Shown piece after piece: positions 9,332-18,545 of a stretch of 64,000 nucleotides of DNA. The position numbers and the translations under genes were made by a program. The stretch is from Aquarana catesbeiana (Eukaryota; Chordata; Amphibia; Anura; Ranidae). The notes beneath the pieces were generated by a model, which saw only the letters and a list, made by a program, of their open reading frames with translations, was not told the origin of the DNA and searched no databases. Positions within the stretch are counted from its first letter, which is position 1. The number at the start of each line of letters is the position of its first letter. The stretch is taken from the NCBI RefSeq assembly GCF_042186555.1, contig NC_133331.1, positions 2,911,395-2,975,394 of the forward strand. Reading direction: 5' to 3'.

Positions 9332-10420
9332 TACCCTCAGCGGCCACTTTATTAGGTCTCCCTTGCTAGTAGCGGGTTGGACCCCTTTTGCCTTCATTCT
9401 TGGTGGAATAGATACAACAAGGTGTTGGAAACGTTCCTCAGAGATTTTGCACCATAGTGACCAGATAACATCATGCAGTTGCTGCAGATTTATTGGTTGC
9501 ACATCCATGATGCCAATTTCCTGTTCCACCACATCCCAAAGGTGCTCTATTGGATGAGATGTGGTGAGTGTGGAGGCCATTGGAGGACAGGGACCTCATT
9601 GTCCAGTGGTGAGATGATTGGAGCTTTGTGACATAGTGAATTATCCTGCTGGAAGGAGCCATCAGAAGATGGGGACACTGTAGTCATAAAGGGATGGACA
9701 TGGTCAGCAACAATACTCAGGTATCCCATCCCCCACACCATTACACCCCCACCACCAGCCTGAACCGGTGATATCCCATCCCCCACACCATTACACCCCA
9801 CCACCAGCCTGAACCGGTGATACCCCATCCCCCCACCATTACACCCCCACCACCAGCCTGAACCAGTGATACCCCATCCCCCACACCATTACACCACCAC
9901 CACCAGCCTGAACCGGTGATACCCCATCCCCCCACCATTACACCCCCACCACCAGCCTGAACCAGTGATACCCCATCCCCCACACCATTACACCCCCACC
10001 ACCAGCCTGAACCGGTGATATCCCATCCCCCACACCATTACACCCCCACCACCAGCATGAACCGGTGATACCCCATCCCCCACACCATTACACCCCACCA
10101 CCAGCCTGAACCGGTGATACAAGGCAGGATGGATCCATGTGCCAAATTCTGACCCCCACCATCTGACTGTCAGAGCTGAAATCCAGACTCATCAGACCAG
10201 GCAATGTTTTTCCAATCTTCTATTGTCCAGTTTTGGTGATCCTGTGCCAATTGCAGCCTCAGTTTCCTGTTCTCAGCTGACAGGAGTGGCACCCGATGTG
10301 GTCTTCTGCTGCTGTAGCCCATCTGCTTCAAGGTTGGATGTGTTGTGTTCAGAGATGGTATTCTGCATACATTGGATGGCGATGTGAGCACTTCCTGTGC
10401 CCGTTATGTTGCCATGATCA
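9332..10420 (-). mobile_element. Decayed Tc1/mariner element with internal 50-bp array
   Basis: The terminus at 9334 on reads ccctcagcggccactttatt, a Tc1-type end. Minus-strand fragments in transposase order: 10170-10391 with DWKNIAWSDESGFQL (first catalytic Asp); a GGGGVMVWGMG motif amplified in tandem (9719-10120); FQQDNSLCHKA near 9630-9660 (second Asp); HPIEHLWDVVEQEI near 9530-9560 (catalytic Glu). The pieces fall in several frames, so it is dead. I do not see the matching outer TIR on the high-coordinate side. It lies in the NCAPD2 intron 4558-12349. Confidence 0.82.
9719..10120 (+). repeat. 50-bp minisatellite derived from transposase codons
   Basis: About eight units of 47-50 bp containing ccatcccccacaccattaca and ccaccagcctgaaccggtga. 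On the minus strand each unit spells the GGGGVMVWGMG motif of the surrounding Tc1 transposase, so the array is a tandem amplification of the transposase gene itself. Confidence 0.92.
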
Positions 10421-10717
10421 CCACTGCTCATGGAGATCGAGTCTTCTATAAAATAGCAGCATTACAACTTCCAGTATTTCCAGTCATCCTGAAAATGGCA
10501 GCGCGGCTACTTCCTGTGCAGCTCCCCCCTCCCCAAATTTCCACCACTTTACTTGGTTATTTAAGGAGGCCAGATGACGGTGTCAGCGATAGGTAGATCC
10601 CTTCAGAACGTGCTCGTGTACAAAACGTGTCAGAGGGGCTGACGTCATTGTGGCCGCGGCGGCCATTGCTGCAAGTCTGGCCAGTTGGTTTTGGATTTCT
10701 AATGCTTATGCTATATA
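10421..10717. other. NCAPD2 intron sequence, no feature resolved
   Basis: Mixed sequence with short GC-rich patches (gtggccgcggcggcc near 10650). The words acgtgctcgtgtacaaaacgtgtcagag resemble the gaaacgcgtc words of other dispersed elements in the window. No exon with splice sites and no duplicate copy was found. Confidence 0.3.
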
Positions 10718-11149
10718 CAGGCGGTCCCCGGGCTACAAACAAGATCAGGTCTGTGGGTTTGTTCTGATGTAGAATTTGTTTGTAAGTCAGAACAGGTACA
10801 TTTTATAAATGTAGCTCCAGCCAAAAAACAACTAATTTTTAAGCTTATTGGACAGCATAGGGAAGGGTTATCACCCCTGTAATGTTCGTTCTGCTGTCTG
10901 TGCTCCTCTTCAGAAGATTTCACCTCACTTTCTGTCCCAATGAGAATTGGATTTTGAAGATTTTGGGTTGCAGTGGAAACAAGGATTGGTGATAAAGTGT
11001 CAGTGGAGGTTCCTTTTTCCCATAATGACTCTTACAGGAGAGAATTTCCCTTCCTAGGGGGAGATTTCTCCTCACTTCCTGTTGTCTCCTTCCGTTTGCA
11101 AGTAGAAGTCGTTTATAAATCCTGATGTTTGTAACTCGGGAACCCCCTG
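10718..11149. mobile_element. pogo/Tigger-like non-autonomous DNA transposon, 432 bp
   Basis: Inverted termini: caggcggtccccgggctaca on the left and tgtaactcgggaaccccctg on the right, flanked by TA on both sides (10716-10717 and 11150-11151). Terminal similarity to the CAGGCGGTCCCCG ends of Tigger-type elements is from memory. The interior (acaggaagtgaggagaaat-type words, bounded by poly-T) has no ORF of note. It lies in an NCAPD2 intron. Confidence 0.75.
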
Positions 11150-11289
11150 TACTTGTTTTTACTCCCATTTTAAAATACTACATTATATTAGCACTGGTGA
11201 GTTTTTTTTTTTTTTTTTAATACATCTTAAGTGCTTTCCTGATTTATTCCTCCACCTAATTGATGAGAAGCTGGGAAGACTCAGCAAAT

Positions 11290-11580
11290 ATAAGTAAATA
11301 ACTCTATCCCAAACCAATATACGCTTAGTGAGATTTAGCAAAAATATTGGCCTAAACAGATGAAGAAATTTAATGTTCTACATTTTTTTTAATTGGATGT
11401 GTTTTATAGTAAAAAGTAAAAATAAAAAATCGTTGGGAGTTCTGTTTCTACCGCAAAAAAAAAAAAGTACAAAACTTTGGGTACAGCGTTGCGTGACCGT
11501 GCAATTGTCAGTTAAAGTAACGCAATGCCGTATCACAGAACATGGCCTGGTCAGGAAAGGGGGATAAATACTCCAGAGGT
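11290..11580 (+). repeat. Dispersed repeat, family A (partial copy 2)
   Basis: Shares gttctacat...ttggatgtgttttatagtaaaaagtaaaa, gggtacagcgttgcgtgac, tgtcagttaaagtaacgcaatgc and catggcctggtcagg in order with 18170-18415. The 5' half is shortened. Confidence 0.6.
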
Positions 11581-11627
11581 CAAGTGGACATCGAGTGCTG
11601 CACCAAATAATAAACCACAAATATAGA

Positions 11628-11710
11628 ATGCTGGTTTATAAGCCACAGAGTAGTATCTAAATTTTTTTTTGCATTTTATATTAGATATTTGGTGGCTTAT
11701 AAACCAGCAT
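11628..11710. repeat. Hairpin with 19-bp perfect arms
   Basis: atgctggtttataagccac (11628-11646) and its exact complement at 11692-11710 enclose a T-rich 45-bp loop. It has the size and shape of a tiny MITE or the end of one. No TSD was established. Confidence 0.6.
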
Positions 11711-12349
11711 TTTATTATATGGAGCACCTGTATCATTTTATTGATATTTATTGGCGCGGCATTCCTTCACATTTACCACATCTCCCAGGTAAAAGATTGA
11801 GGGAACATTGCAGTGTCCGGCAGTGATGGGGGGACCGCACAGGATAATCCACATCGAATATTAGCGATCCTTTCGCTGTTGACCGGTCACCTATTTAAAG
11901 AGGAAGTAAACTTCCTCTGTTGACCGTTAAATATTTAGGAGATATTTATATTACATGCAGCCAGTGATGTCACTGAAACACGCCACGGGTGCAGTTCCTT
12001 CTGAGCCCTGAACAGCGGCTCCTGCGTGCATGTGCGGGAGTGACATCATCGCAGTTTCGGCCACACAGCGCCGGAGCCGCGAATCCGGAAGTAACTCCGG
12101 GGAAGAGGTCAGCTGCCTCAGCCGTGCGCGGGCGCCGCTTGAAGGCTTCGTTCTAAGGGGAGTATTTCATAATGAGCCACTATGTGATTCACATTAGGAC
12201 TTCTTCCTACAGGTTTTCTTCTTTGTTGTGGAGTCTACAACCCTCTTTAATATGGCCTACAATGCACATGTGTTGAGGTGATGACATACACAATACATTT
12301 CCAGGACTGCTCCCAGGATCGACATCATTTTGCACATTCCTGGACTTAC
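11711..12349. other. NCAPD2 intron, mixed sequence
   Basis: Includes a GC-rich patch (12000-12150: gagccctgaacagcggctcctgcgtgc and accaggcgccgctt-like words) that reads like the core of a dispersed element. No exon was found before the 12350 donor. Confidence 0.3.
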
Positions 12350-12482
12350 CCGGAACATTCTTCTTCACAGCCGAAGGCGGAGGGTTCTCCCCGTCCGGGA
12401 TCACCTCCTCCGAAACATCCATGTTCTCCAGACCTTTGTTATGGCACACCGTCAGCTTCTTCTCAAACTCATCAATCATAGT
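12350..12482 (-). CDS. ncapd2: NCAPD2 internal exon (IDEFEKKL segment)
   Basis: 133-nt exon with acceptor ctctcgttacag (12483 upward) and donor CCGG|gtaagtcc at 12349/12350. It starts in phase 0 and ends with one base, so G joins the CT of the next exon to make Ala. The product starts TMIDEFEKKLTVCHNKGLEN and continues with an acidic, then Pro-rich, then Lys-rich stretch. The human CAP-D2 counterpart is AIIDEFEQKLRACHTRGLDG. It marks the end of the folded HEAT domain and the start of the disordered tail. The intron to the next exon (4558-12349, about 7.8 kb) is filled with minisatellites and DNA transposons. Confidence 0.93.
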
Positions 12483-13770
12483 CTGTAACGAGAGTTCAAT
12501 CAAGTACGCCAACATAGTTTGGGGTGCAGAGGAAACAAAAACCACAGGAACAAAATAGAAAGGCAATGGTGAGCAAAAACAGGATATCTAGGCTAGACCG
12601 CCATATAATTAAATCTGTATATGAACAGCCAAACAGCCACCCCCCCCCCCCCCCCCCCCACCCCGGAACGGCCCAGCACCCCCCCCATCCCAGCCCCCCC
12701 AGGCCCAGAACGGCCCAGCCCAAGGCTCAGAAGAGCTTGTCATTTTTTTGGCATTAAAAAGGAGCTTATACACCGTAAAAAAAAAAAAAAACAAAAAAAA
12801 AAAAAAACCGCTGCACAGATACGTGTGCGACACACAAAATAAATAAATAAATAAATAAAATTGTTTGGAGTTCTAACAAATTTTCTAGCAAAAAAACAAA
12901 ACCAATTCACATATGGACGTGCTTACTCTAGAAAAGCAGAACTGGGGACAAAAAAGCCTGATCTGGTGATCTGCCGACACCACATGACCAGCTCACCTCC
13001 AATCAGAGCTTTTAGTGCTCCAATAACCTAAGAGGGGACTCCGCCAACTACACGCTGCGGCCTGAATTTTATGAATGGGATGGTCCGCGGTGTGCGCACA
13101 GCACAGCCAACACAAAGAGGATTTTTAGTAGGTGAACCTCGTACATTTCTAGATGTTTTCAGATGCAGGTTTTGTGTTTCGGAATTTTGGTTCTTTAAAA
13201 CAGACCTTTATTTCATTCTAACACCGGCTTACCCTTCACTACAGGGGACAGTAAAGGAGAGAATCGGTTCAGAACAATGCTGTATTGTAAGGACTGCCAG
13301 CCTTGGCAGACTGAACCGGAGCAGATTCTTCACCCTCCATCTCTGGCACAGAAGACTTGTTTTCTACAGGGTGTGCCATTCCCTGCCGGGGAGGTGGGGG
13401 GGGGGGTGGGGTGAGGAGGAATGCCACACTGGAGACTCAGGAATGCAGACTGCTCCGTTGTCATTGTGAGTGAGAACATGCACACAGGACGGAGGAGATT
13501 ACAGCACCTGAAATCTGATAATTAATCGCATACCAACATGAGGGACATTTTTACAGATAACAGTCCTTCTGTTTTGTTGAATTGGGCAAATAATTGACCA
13601 GTCTAACTCCAGGTCATAGGCCTCATTAGCACAGAGTATTACCGAGCACACCCGTGTATTACCGCAACAGAGATGCACAGATATTCTGTGCAGGAAGTCC
13701 CATTCCACCAATTTGGCAGCTGCATGGACACAGCTCCTGATTTGGCATCTGTGCAGGTCCATGGCCCCCA
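12483..13770. other. NCAPD2 intron with C-rich and A-rich tracts
   Basis: Holds a C run of about 18 at 12641-12659 followed by ccagcacc/ccagccc pieces, A runs at 12778-12807 and an (AAAT)n microsatellite at about 12837-12860. The 13070-13500 part has short ORFs without recognisable domains. No second copies in the window and no exon. Confidence 0.4.
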
Positions 13771-13774
13771 AAGG

Positions 13775-13935
13775 CAGTGTGCGATTTACCAAAACTGGAG
13801 TGTGCAAAATCCGGCTCACTTCTGCATAGAAACCAATCAGCTTCTAACCTCAGCTTGTTCAATTAAGCTTTGGTTTCTATGCAGAAGTAGTGAGACTGAT
13901 CTTGCACTCCTCCAATCTTAGTAAATAGACCCCTG
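13775..13935. mobile_element. Palindromic MITE (tttac(t/c)aaaactggag family), copy 2
   Basis: Left arm: gatttaccaaaactggagtgtgc, ctgcatagaaaccaatcag. Right arm: tggtttctatgcagaagt, gcactcctccaatcttagtaaat. The arms flank cttctaacctcagcttgttc. Same family as 4232-4396. It sits in the intron between the 12350-12482 and 14620-14791 NCAPD2 exons. Confidence 0.75.
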
Positions 13936-14238
13936 TGTGCCTCTGGGGCCAGGCACCCACTTTAATGTCAAATTGGAACTACCTGCCACAGGGATGCATG
14001 GAACACCTGTGCATGCCATTGCGGGTGAACACGCCCCTCGGGCGGGTGTATGTGTAGTGTGCCCTGTTTGAACGAGGCCCCAGTAAGAACAGACTGAGCC
14101 ACCAATCACAAAGTCCAACTGAACCCGCGTTTTTGGTATTGGGACACTGTCAGAAAAAAGGATATTTTTATTTGTGCGCAGCGCTGCATGACCGGTAAAT
14201 CTTCCAGAGGTCAAGTTGTATTTAAAAACAATAAAATA

Positions 14239-14274
<36 letters not shown>

Positions 14275-14619
14275 GAGCCTGTGAACCATTGCACCCATGA
14301 TCAACAGATCCAGGGTGTAATCTCAGGCTCCTGCAGTGTAGTTTGCCCCGTTCCCCTCGGGTAGGCAGTTACTGGATGACAGGAAGGTCAATAAACTATG
14401 AAGAGCTCTCATCAGCACCTTAGTAGTTCATTGAGGACTGTAAGCAGCAAAGGCTGACAGTAGTTTTAATTCTTCTATTCACAGAACTCTAATGAGAGAG
14501 TCGCCCCCCCCCCCCCCCCCTTTTTTATTTCTACTTGTGACAGTGGGTGTGGGGGAGAAGATTCCCGGCTCGCTGTCACAATGGGGGGATTTGAGCACAA
14601 AGCCTGTTCATCATCTCAC
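13936..14619. other. NCAPD2 intron with dispersed-repeat pieces
   Basis: A T run of 32 (14240-14271) and a C run of 18 at about 14503-14520 interrupt sequence that on the minus strand reads like part of family A (ccggtcatgcagcgctgcgc near 14175-14195). Otherwise nothing recognisable. Confidence 0.35.
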
Positions 14620-14791
14620 CTTCAGTTCAGGTTTGGCACCTTTGCGCATCTTCCCTATGGACGCTCATGAAGCGTCATCGCTCAGCTTGTCCCCGTAGCA
14701 GTCAAAGCAATCCTGCATTTTCACCAGTCCTTTCTCCGAGAACGGCAGGAGGGAGAGGCAGTGAGCGAGGTCCCGCCATTGGCGCTCAGTT
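14620..14791 (-). CDS. ncapd2: NCAPD2 internal exon, most upstream visible; in-frame TGA
   Basis: 172-nt exon. The acceptor is a long T run ending ttccttcacag; the donor is GAAG|gtgagat at 14619/14620. One base completes the previous codon, followed by 57 codons ending in phase 0. The product begins TERQWRDLAHCLSLLPFSEK, continues GLVKMQDCFDCYGDKLSDDA, and ends IGKMRKGAKPELK. This is the C-terminal HEAT region of CAP-D2 (human TERQQRDLAYCVSQLPLTER... and GKLRRGAKPEGK). Between SDDA and IGK the frame runs S-stop-A-S, and the exon is four codons shorter than the human one. The other frame there reads F-M-S, suggesting a local deletion plus a frame slip. This could be an assembly error, a damaged allele or a pseudogene. 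An N gap begins about 220 bp upstream. Confidence 0.9.
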
Positions 14792-15013
14792 CTGTGAAGG
14801 AAAAAAAAAAAAAAAAAAAAAAATATTACACCAGGAGATTACCGCAGAAGGTTCTAAAGTGGTAAACAAAAAGCGCAATTCTGCTCAAAATGCATCAAAG
14901 CGATTGGCTACCTGACCATCCTCCACACTTACAAAACAGACGTGGTTTGTTAACGTGGAACCCCCCACTGATTTACCAGACATGTAAAAAATCTCAGGTT
15001 AGAAAATGTTCAA
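14792..15013. other. Sequence between the NCAPD2 exon and the assembly gap
   Basis: Starts with the A run (14801-14822) that is the polypyrimidine tract of the 14791 acceptor on the minus strand. The rest is unassigned. The next NCAPD2 exon upstream is not here. Confidence 0.4.
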
Positions 15014-15513
15014 NNNNNNNNNNNNNNNNNNNNNNNNNNNNNNNNNNNNNNNNNNNNNNNNNNNNNNNNNNNNNNNNNNNNNNNNNNNNNNNNNNNNNNN
15101 NNNNNNNNNNNNNNNNNNNNNNNNNNNNNNNNNNNNNNNNNNNNNNNNNNNNNNNNNNNNNNNNNNNNNNNNNNNNNNNNNNNNNNNNNNNNNNNNNNNN
15201 NNNNNNNNNNNNNNNNNNNNNNNNNNNNNNNNNNNNNNNNNNNNNNNNNNNNNNNNNNNNNNNNNNNNNNNNNNNNNNNNNNNNNNNNNNNNNNNNNNNN
15301 NNNNNNNNNNNNNNNNNNNNNNNNNNNNNNNNNNNNNNNNNNNNNNNNNNNNNNNNNNNNNNNNNNNNNNNNNNNNNNNNNNNNNNNNNNNNNNNNNNNN
15401 NNNNNNNNNNNNNNNNNNNNNNNNNNNNNNNNNNNNNNNNNNNNNNNNNNNNNNNNNNNNNNNNNNNNNNNNNNNNNNNNNNNNNNNNNNNNNNNNNNNN
15501 NNNNNNNNNNNNN
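15014..15513. other. Assembly gap, exactly 500 N
   Basis: 500 consecutive N. The round number suggests a scaffolding gap of unknown true length. Order and orientation across it are less certain than elsewhere, which matters because the rest of NCAPD2 should continue on this side. Confidence 0.99.
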
Positions 15514-15599
15514 AACCAACTTGGGTACATTGTCTGCCCGCAGGCGTAGCATCAGGGGGTCACAGGGGTTGCTATTGTGACCATTGTCCTTCCACTTAG

Positions 15600-15782
15600 G
15601 AGCCACCGCCGCTGTCGTTCTCTGGGTGGCAGGACCGCTCTGGATAGAGGGCGGGCGGGGGGACTGACTGAGTTAAATAGGCAGGCGATTGGTTGTTAGG
15701 ATGCAGGGCGGTCCTAGCAACCAATCACCAGCTTGTGTTGTCCAAACATGCTGTGTCTCCCATCCTCTGCACTGTGTAAAGG
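15600..15782 (+). promoter_or_regulatory. Possible promoter/first exon with paired CCAAT boxes
   Basis: gattggttgttagga (about 15688-15702) and tcctagcaaccaatc (about 15712-15726) form an imperfect dyad holding two oppositely oriented CCAAT boxes around a GC-rich core. About 20 bp later an ATG (15748) opens a short frame, MLCLPSSALCK, that ends at aaag|gtaaga (15780/15781), a good splice donor. This is the look of a CCAAT promoter and first exon, but no linked coding exon is proven; joining to the 20391 acceptor gives only a few more codons. Low confidence. Confidence 0.25.
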
Positions 15783-15854
15783 TAAGACAGGAGGTGGGGG
15801 CAATGTGGATGGGGGAGCTGAGGACTGTAGTGGAGTGCGGTCACTGAGGATGTT

Positions 15855-17685
15855 AATAGGGGGGTGGGGGGTGGCTGAGGACAGGAGGATAATGGGGGGG
15901 GGGGGGGGTTGGCTGCAGATAGAAGGATAGTAATGGGGGGGGGTGAGGACAGAAGGATAATAGGGGGGGTTGGCTGAGGACAGAAGGATAGTAATCGGGG
16001 GGTCAGAAGTATAATGGGGGGGAGGGGTTGGCTGAGGACAGGAGGATAATGGGGGGGGGGGGGTTGGCTGAGGACAGGAGGATAATGGGGGGGGGGGTTG
16101 GCTGAGGACAGGAGGATAATGGGGGGGGGGGGTTGGCTGAGGACAGGAGGATAATGGGGGGGGGGGGGTTGGCTGAGGACAGGAGGATAATGGGGGGGTT
16201 GGCTGAGGACAGAAGGATAATGGTGGGGGGGGGGGTTGGCTGAGGTCAGGAGGATAATGGGGGGGGGGTGGCTGCAGATAGAAGGATAGTAATGGGGGGG
16301 TGAGGACAGAAGGATAATAGGGGGGGGTTGGCTGAGGACAGGAGGATAATGGGGGGGGGGTGGCTGCAGATAGAAGGATAGTAATGGGGGGGGTGAGGAC
16401 AGAAGGATAATAGGGGGGGGTTGGCTGAGGACAGAAGGATAGTAATCGGAGGGGGGGGGGGGTGAGGTCAGAAGTATAATGGGGGGGAGGGGTTGGCTGA
16501 GGACAGGAGGATAATGGGGGGGGGGGGTTGGCTGAGGACAGGAGGATAATGGGGGGGGGTTGGCTGAGGACAGGAGGATAATGGGGGGGGGGGGGTTGGC
16601 TGAGGACAGGAGGATAATGGGGGGGGGGGGGGTTGGCTGAGGACAGGAGGATAATGGGGGGGGGGGGGTTGGCTGAGGACAGGAGGATAATGGGGGGGGG
16701 GGTTGGCTGAGGACAGGAGGATAATGGGGGGGGGGGGGGGGTTGGCTGAGGACAGGAGGATAATGGGGGGGGGGGGGGGGGGTTGGCTGAGGACAGGAGG
16801 ATAATGGGGGGGGGGGGGGTTGGCTGAGGACAGGAGGATAATGGGGGGGGGGGGGTTGGCTGAGGACAGGAGGATAATGGGGGGGGGGTTGGCTGAGGAC
16901 AGGAGGATAATGGGGGGGGGGGGGGGGTTGGCTGAGGACAGGAGGATAATGGGGGGGGGGGGGGGGGGTTGGCTGAGGACAGGAGGATAATGGGGGGGGT
17001 TGGCTGAGGACAGAAGGAAAATGTTGGGGGGGTGGTTGGCTGAGGTCAGGAGGATAATGGGGGGGGGGGGGGGGGTGGCTGCAGATAGAAGGATAGTAAT
17101 GGGGGGGGTGAGGACAGAAGGATAATAGGGGGGGGTTGGCTGAGGACAGGAGGATAATGGGGGGGGGGGTGGCTGCAGATAGAAGGATAGTAATGGGGGG
17201 GGGTGAGGACAGAAGGATAATAGGGGGGGGTTGGCTGAGGACAGAAGGATAGTAATCGGAGGGGGGGGGGGTGAGGTCAGAAGTATAATGGGGGGGAGGG
17301 GTTGGCTGAGGACAGAAGTATAGTAATGGGGGTTGGCTGAGGACAGGAGGATAATGGGGGGGGGGGGTGGCTGCAGATAGAAGGATGGTAATGGGGGGGG
17401 TGAGGACAGAAGGATAATAGGGGGGGGTTGGCTGAGGACAGAAGGATAGTAATCGGAGGGGGGGGGGGGTGAGGTCAGAAGTATAATGGGGGGAGGGGTT
17501 GGCTGAGGACAGAAGTATAGTAATGGGGGGGGGGGTGAGGACAGGAGGATAATGGGGGGGGGGGGGTTGGCTGAGGACAGAAGGATAGTAATGGGGGGGG
17601 GTTGGCTGAGGACGGAAGGATAGTAATGGGGGGGGGGTGAGGACGGAAGGATAGTAATGGGGGGGGGGGGTGAGGACCGAGAAAA
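15855..17685 (+). repeat. G-run minisatellite, 1.8 kb, quadruplex-prone
   Basis: About 45-50 units of roughly 30-40 bp: ggataat, then a pure G run of about 7-20, then ttggctgaggacaggag. Sub-variants carry ggctgcagatagaaggatag or gtcagaagtataat. Blocks recur as higher-order units; the aatcgg-agggggg block is at 16450, 17257 and 17453. All G runs are on the + strand, so the minus strand is C-rich. This creates long poly-Pro/Ser/Leu frames (up to 659 aa) that are artefacts. Confidence 0.95.
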
Positions 17686-17809
17686 CATTCGTAGCACACC
17701 CCAACCTTCAGTGCTGAAACACCCCACCGGGGGTCACTACATCACTCACCAGAAATAATGGCTGCTATTGAATCAGCGAATGCAATGCAGGAAAAAGAAA
17801 CAAATCGAT

Positions 17810-18480
17810 GCATGTTAAAAATCGGCACACAATACATAATGTTAGGCACGCAATTAACCCTTGATGTTAAGCCAGTGTCATTAGTACAGTGACAGTGTAC
17901 AGTAGTATTACTGTATTGGTGTCGGTCAGTTCCCACTAAGTATCAGTTAGTGTCGGATTGCCCGCTGCCATTACAGTCCCACTATAAGTCGCTGATCGCT
18001 GCCATTAGTAGTATTAAAAAAAATATATATAGAAATTCCAGTATAAACCCCAGTAGTTTGTGGACTAGAGACCAATCCATATACATTTATTGTGGGGTGT
18101 TTTTGGTAAAAAAAAAAAAAACATGTAGCAGAATACATATTGGCCAAAATTTTTATTAAGAGATTTTTTTTATTACTATTTTTTTATGGGATATGTTTTT
18201 AGCAAAAAGTAAAAAAAGTCGTTTTATTTTTTTTTTTTCATTTTATATAATAAAAGCTAAAAAAAACCCCAGAGGTGATCAAATACCACCAAAAGAAAGC
18301 TCTATTTGTGTGAAAAAAAAAAATGTCCTATGAGTACAGCGTCACATGACTGCGCAAGTGTCAGTTAAAGTAGTGCAGTGCTGAATAACAAAAACTGGCC
18401 TGGTCGGGAGGGGGGAGGGGTAATTTCCCGGAGCTGAGGTGGATAATAAAGATTTTTATTTTATGTTTTGACTTCACACA
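17810..18480 (+). repeat. Dispersed repeat, family A (copy 3, longest)
   Basis: Carries cggcacacaatacat, agccagtgtcattagtacagtgacagt, gtgtcggattgcccgc, gtcccactataagtcgctgatcg, acatgtagcagaatac, gatcaaataccacc(a)aaagaaagctctatttgtg, acagcgtcacatgactgcgcaagtgtcagttaaag and gcctggtcgggagg. The same order occurs at 2366-3130 and 11290-11580. No coding content. Confidence 0.7.
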
Positions 18481-18545
18481 CTTGCAGGTTGTTGGTTCCG
18501 TTATGATGGAATAATGTTGCATTTTTGATTTTTATATATATATAT

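Noticed and set aside
14890..15606. ORFs spanning the N run
   Set aside because: They consist of unknown residues across the assembly gap.
15725..17704. 659-aa and 419-aa Pro/Ser/Leu-rich ORFs on the minus strand
   Set aside because: They run through the C-rich strand of the G-run minisatellite. Composition follows the repeat unit, and there are no splice, start or domain signals.
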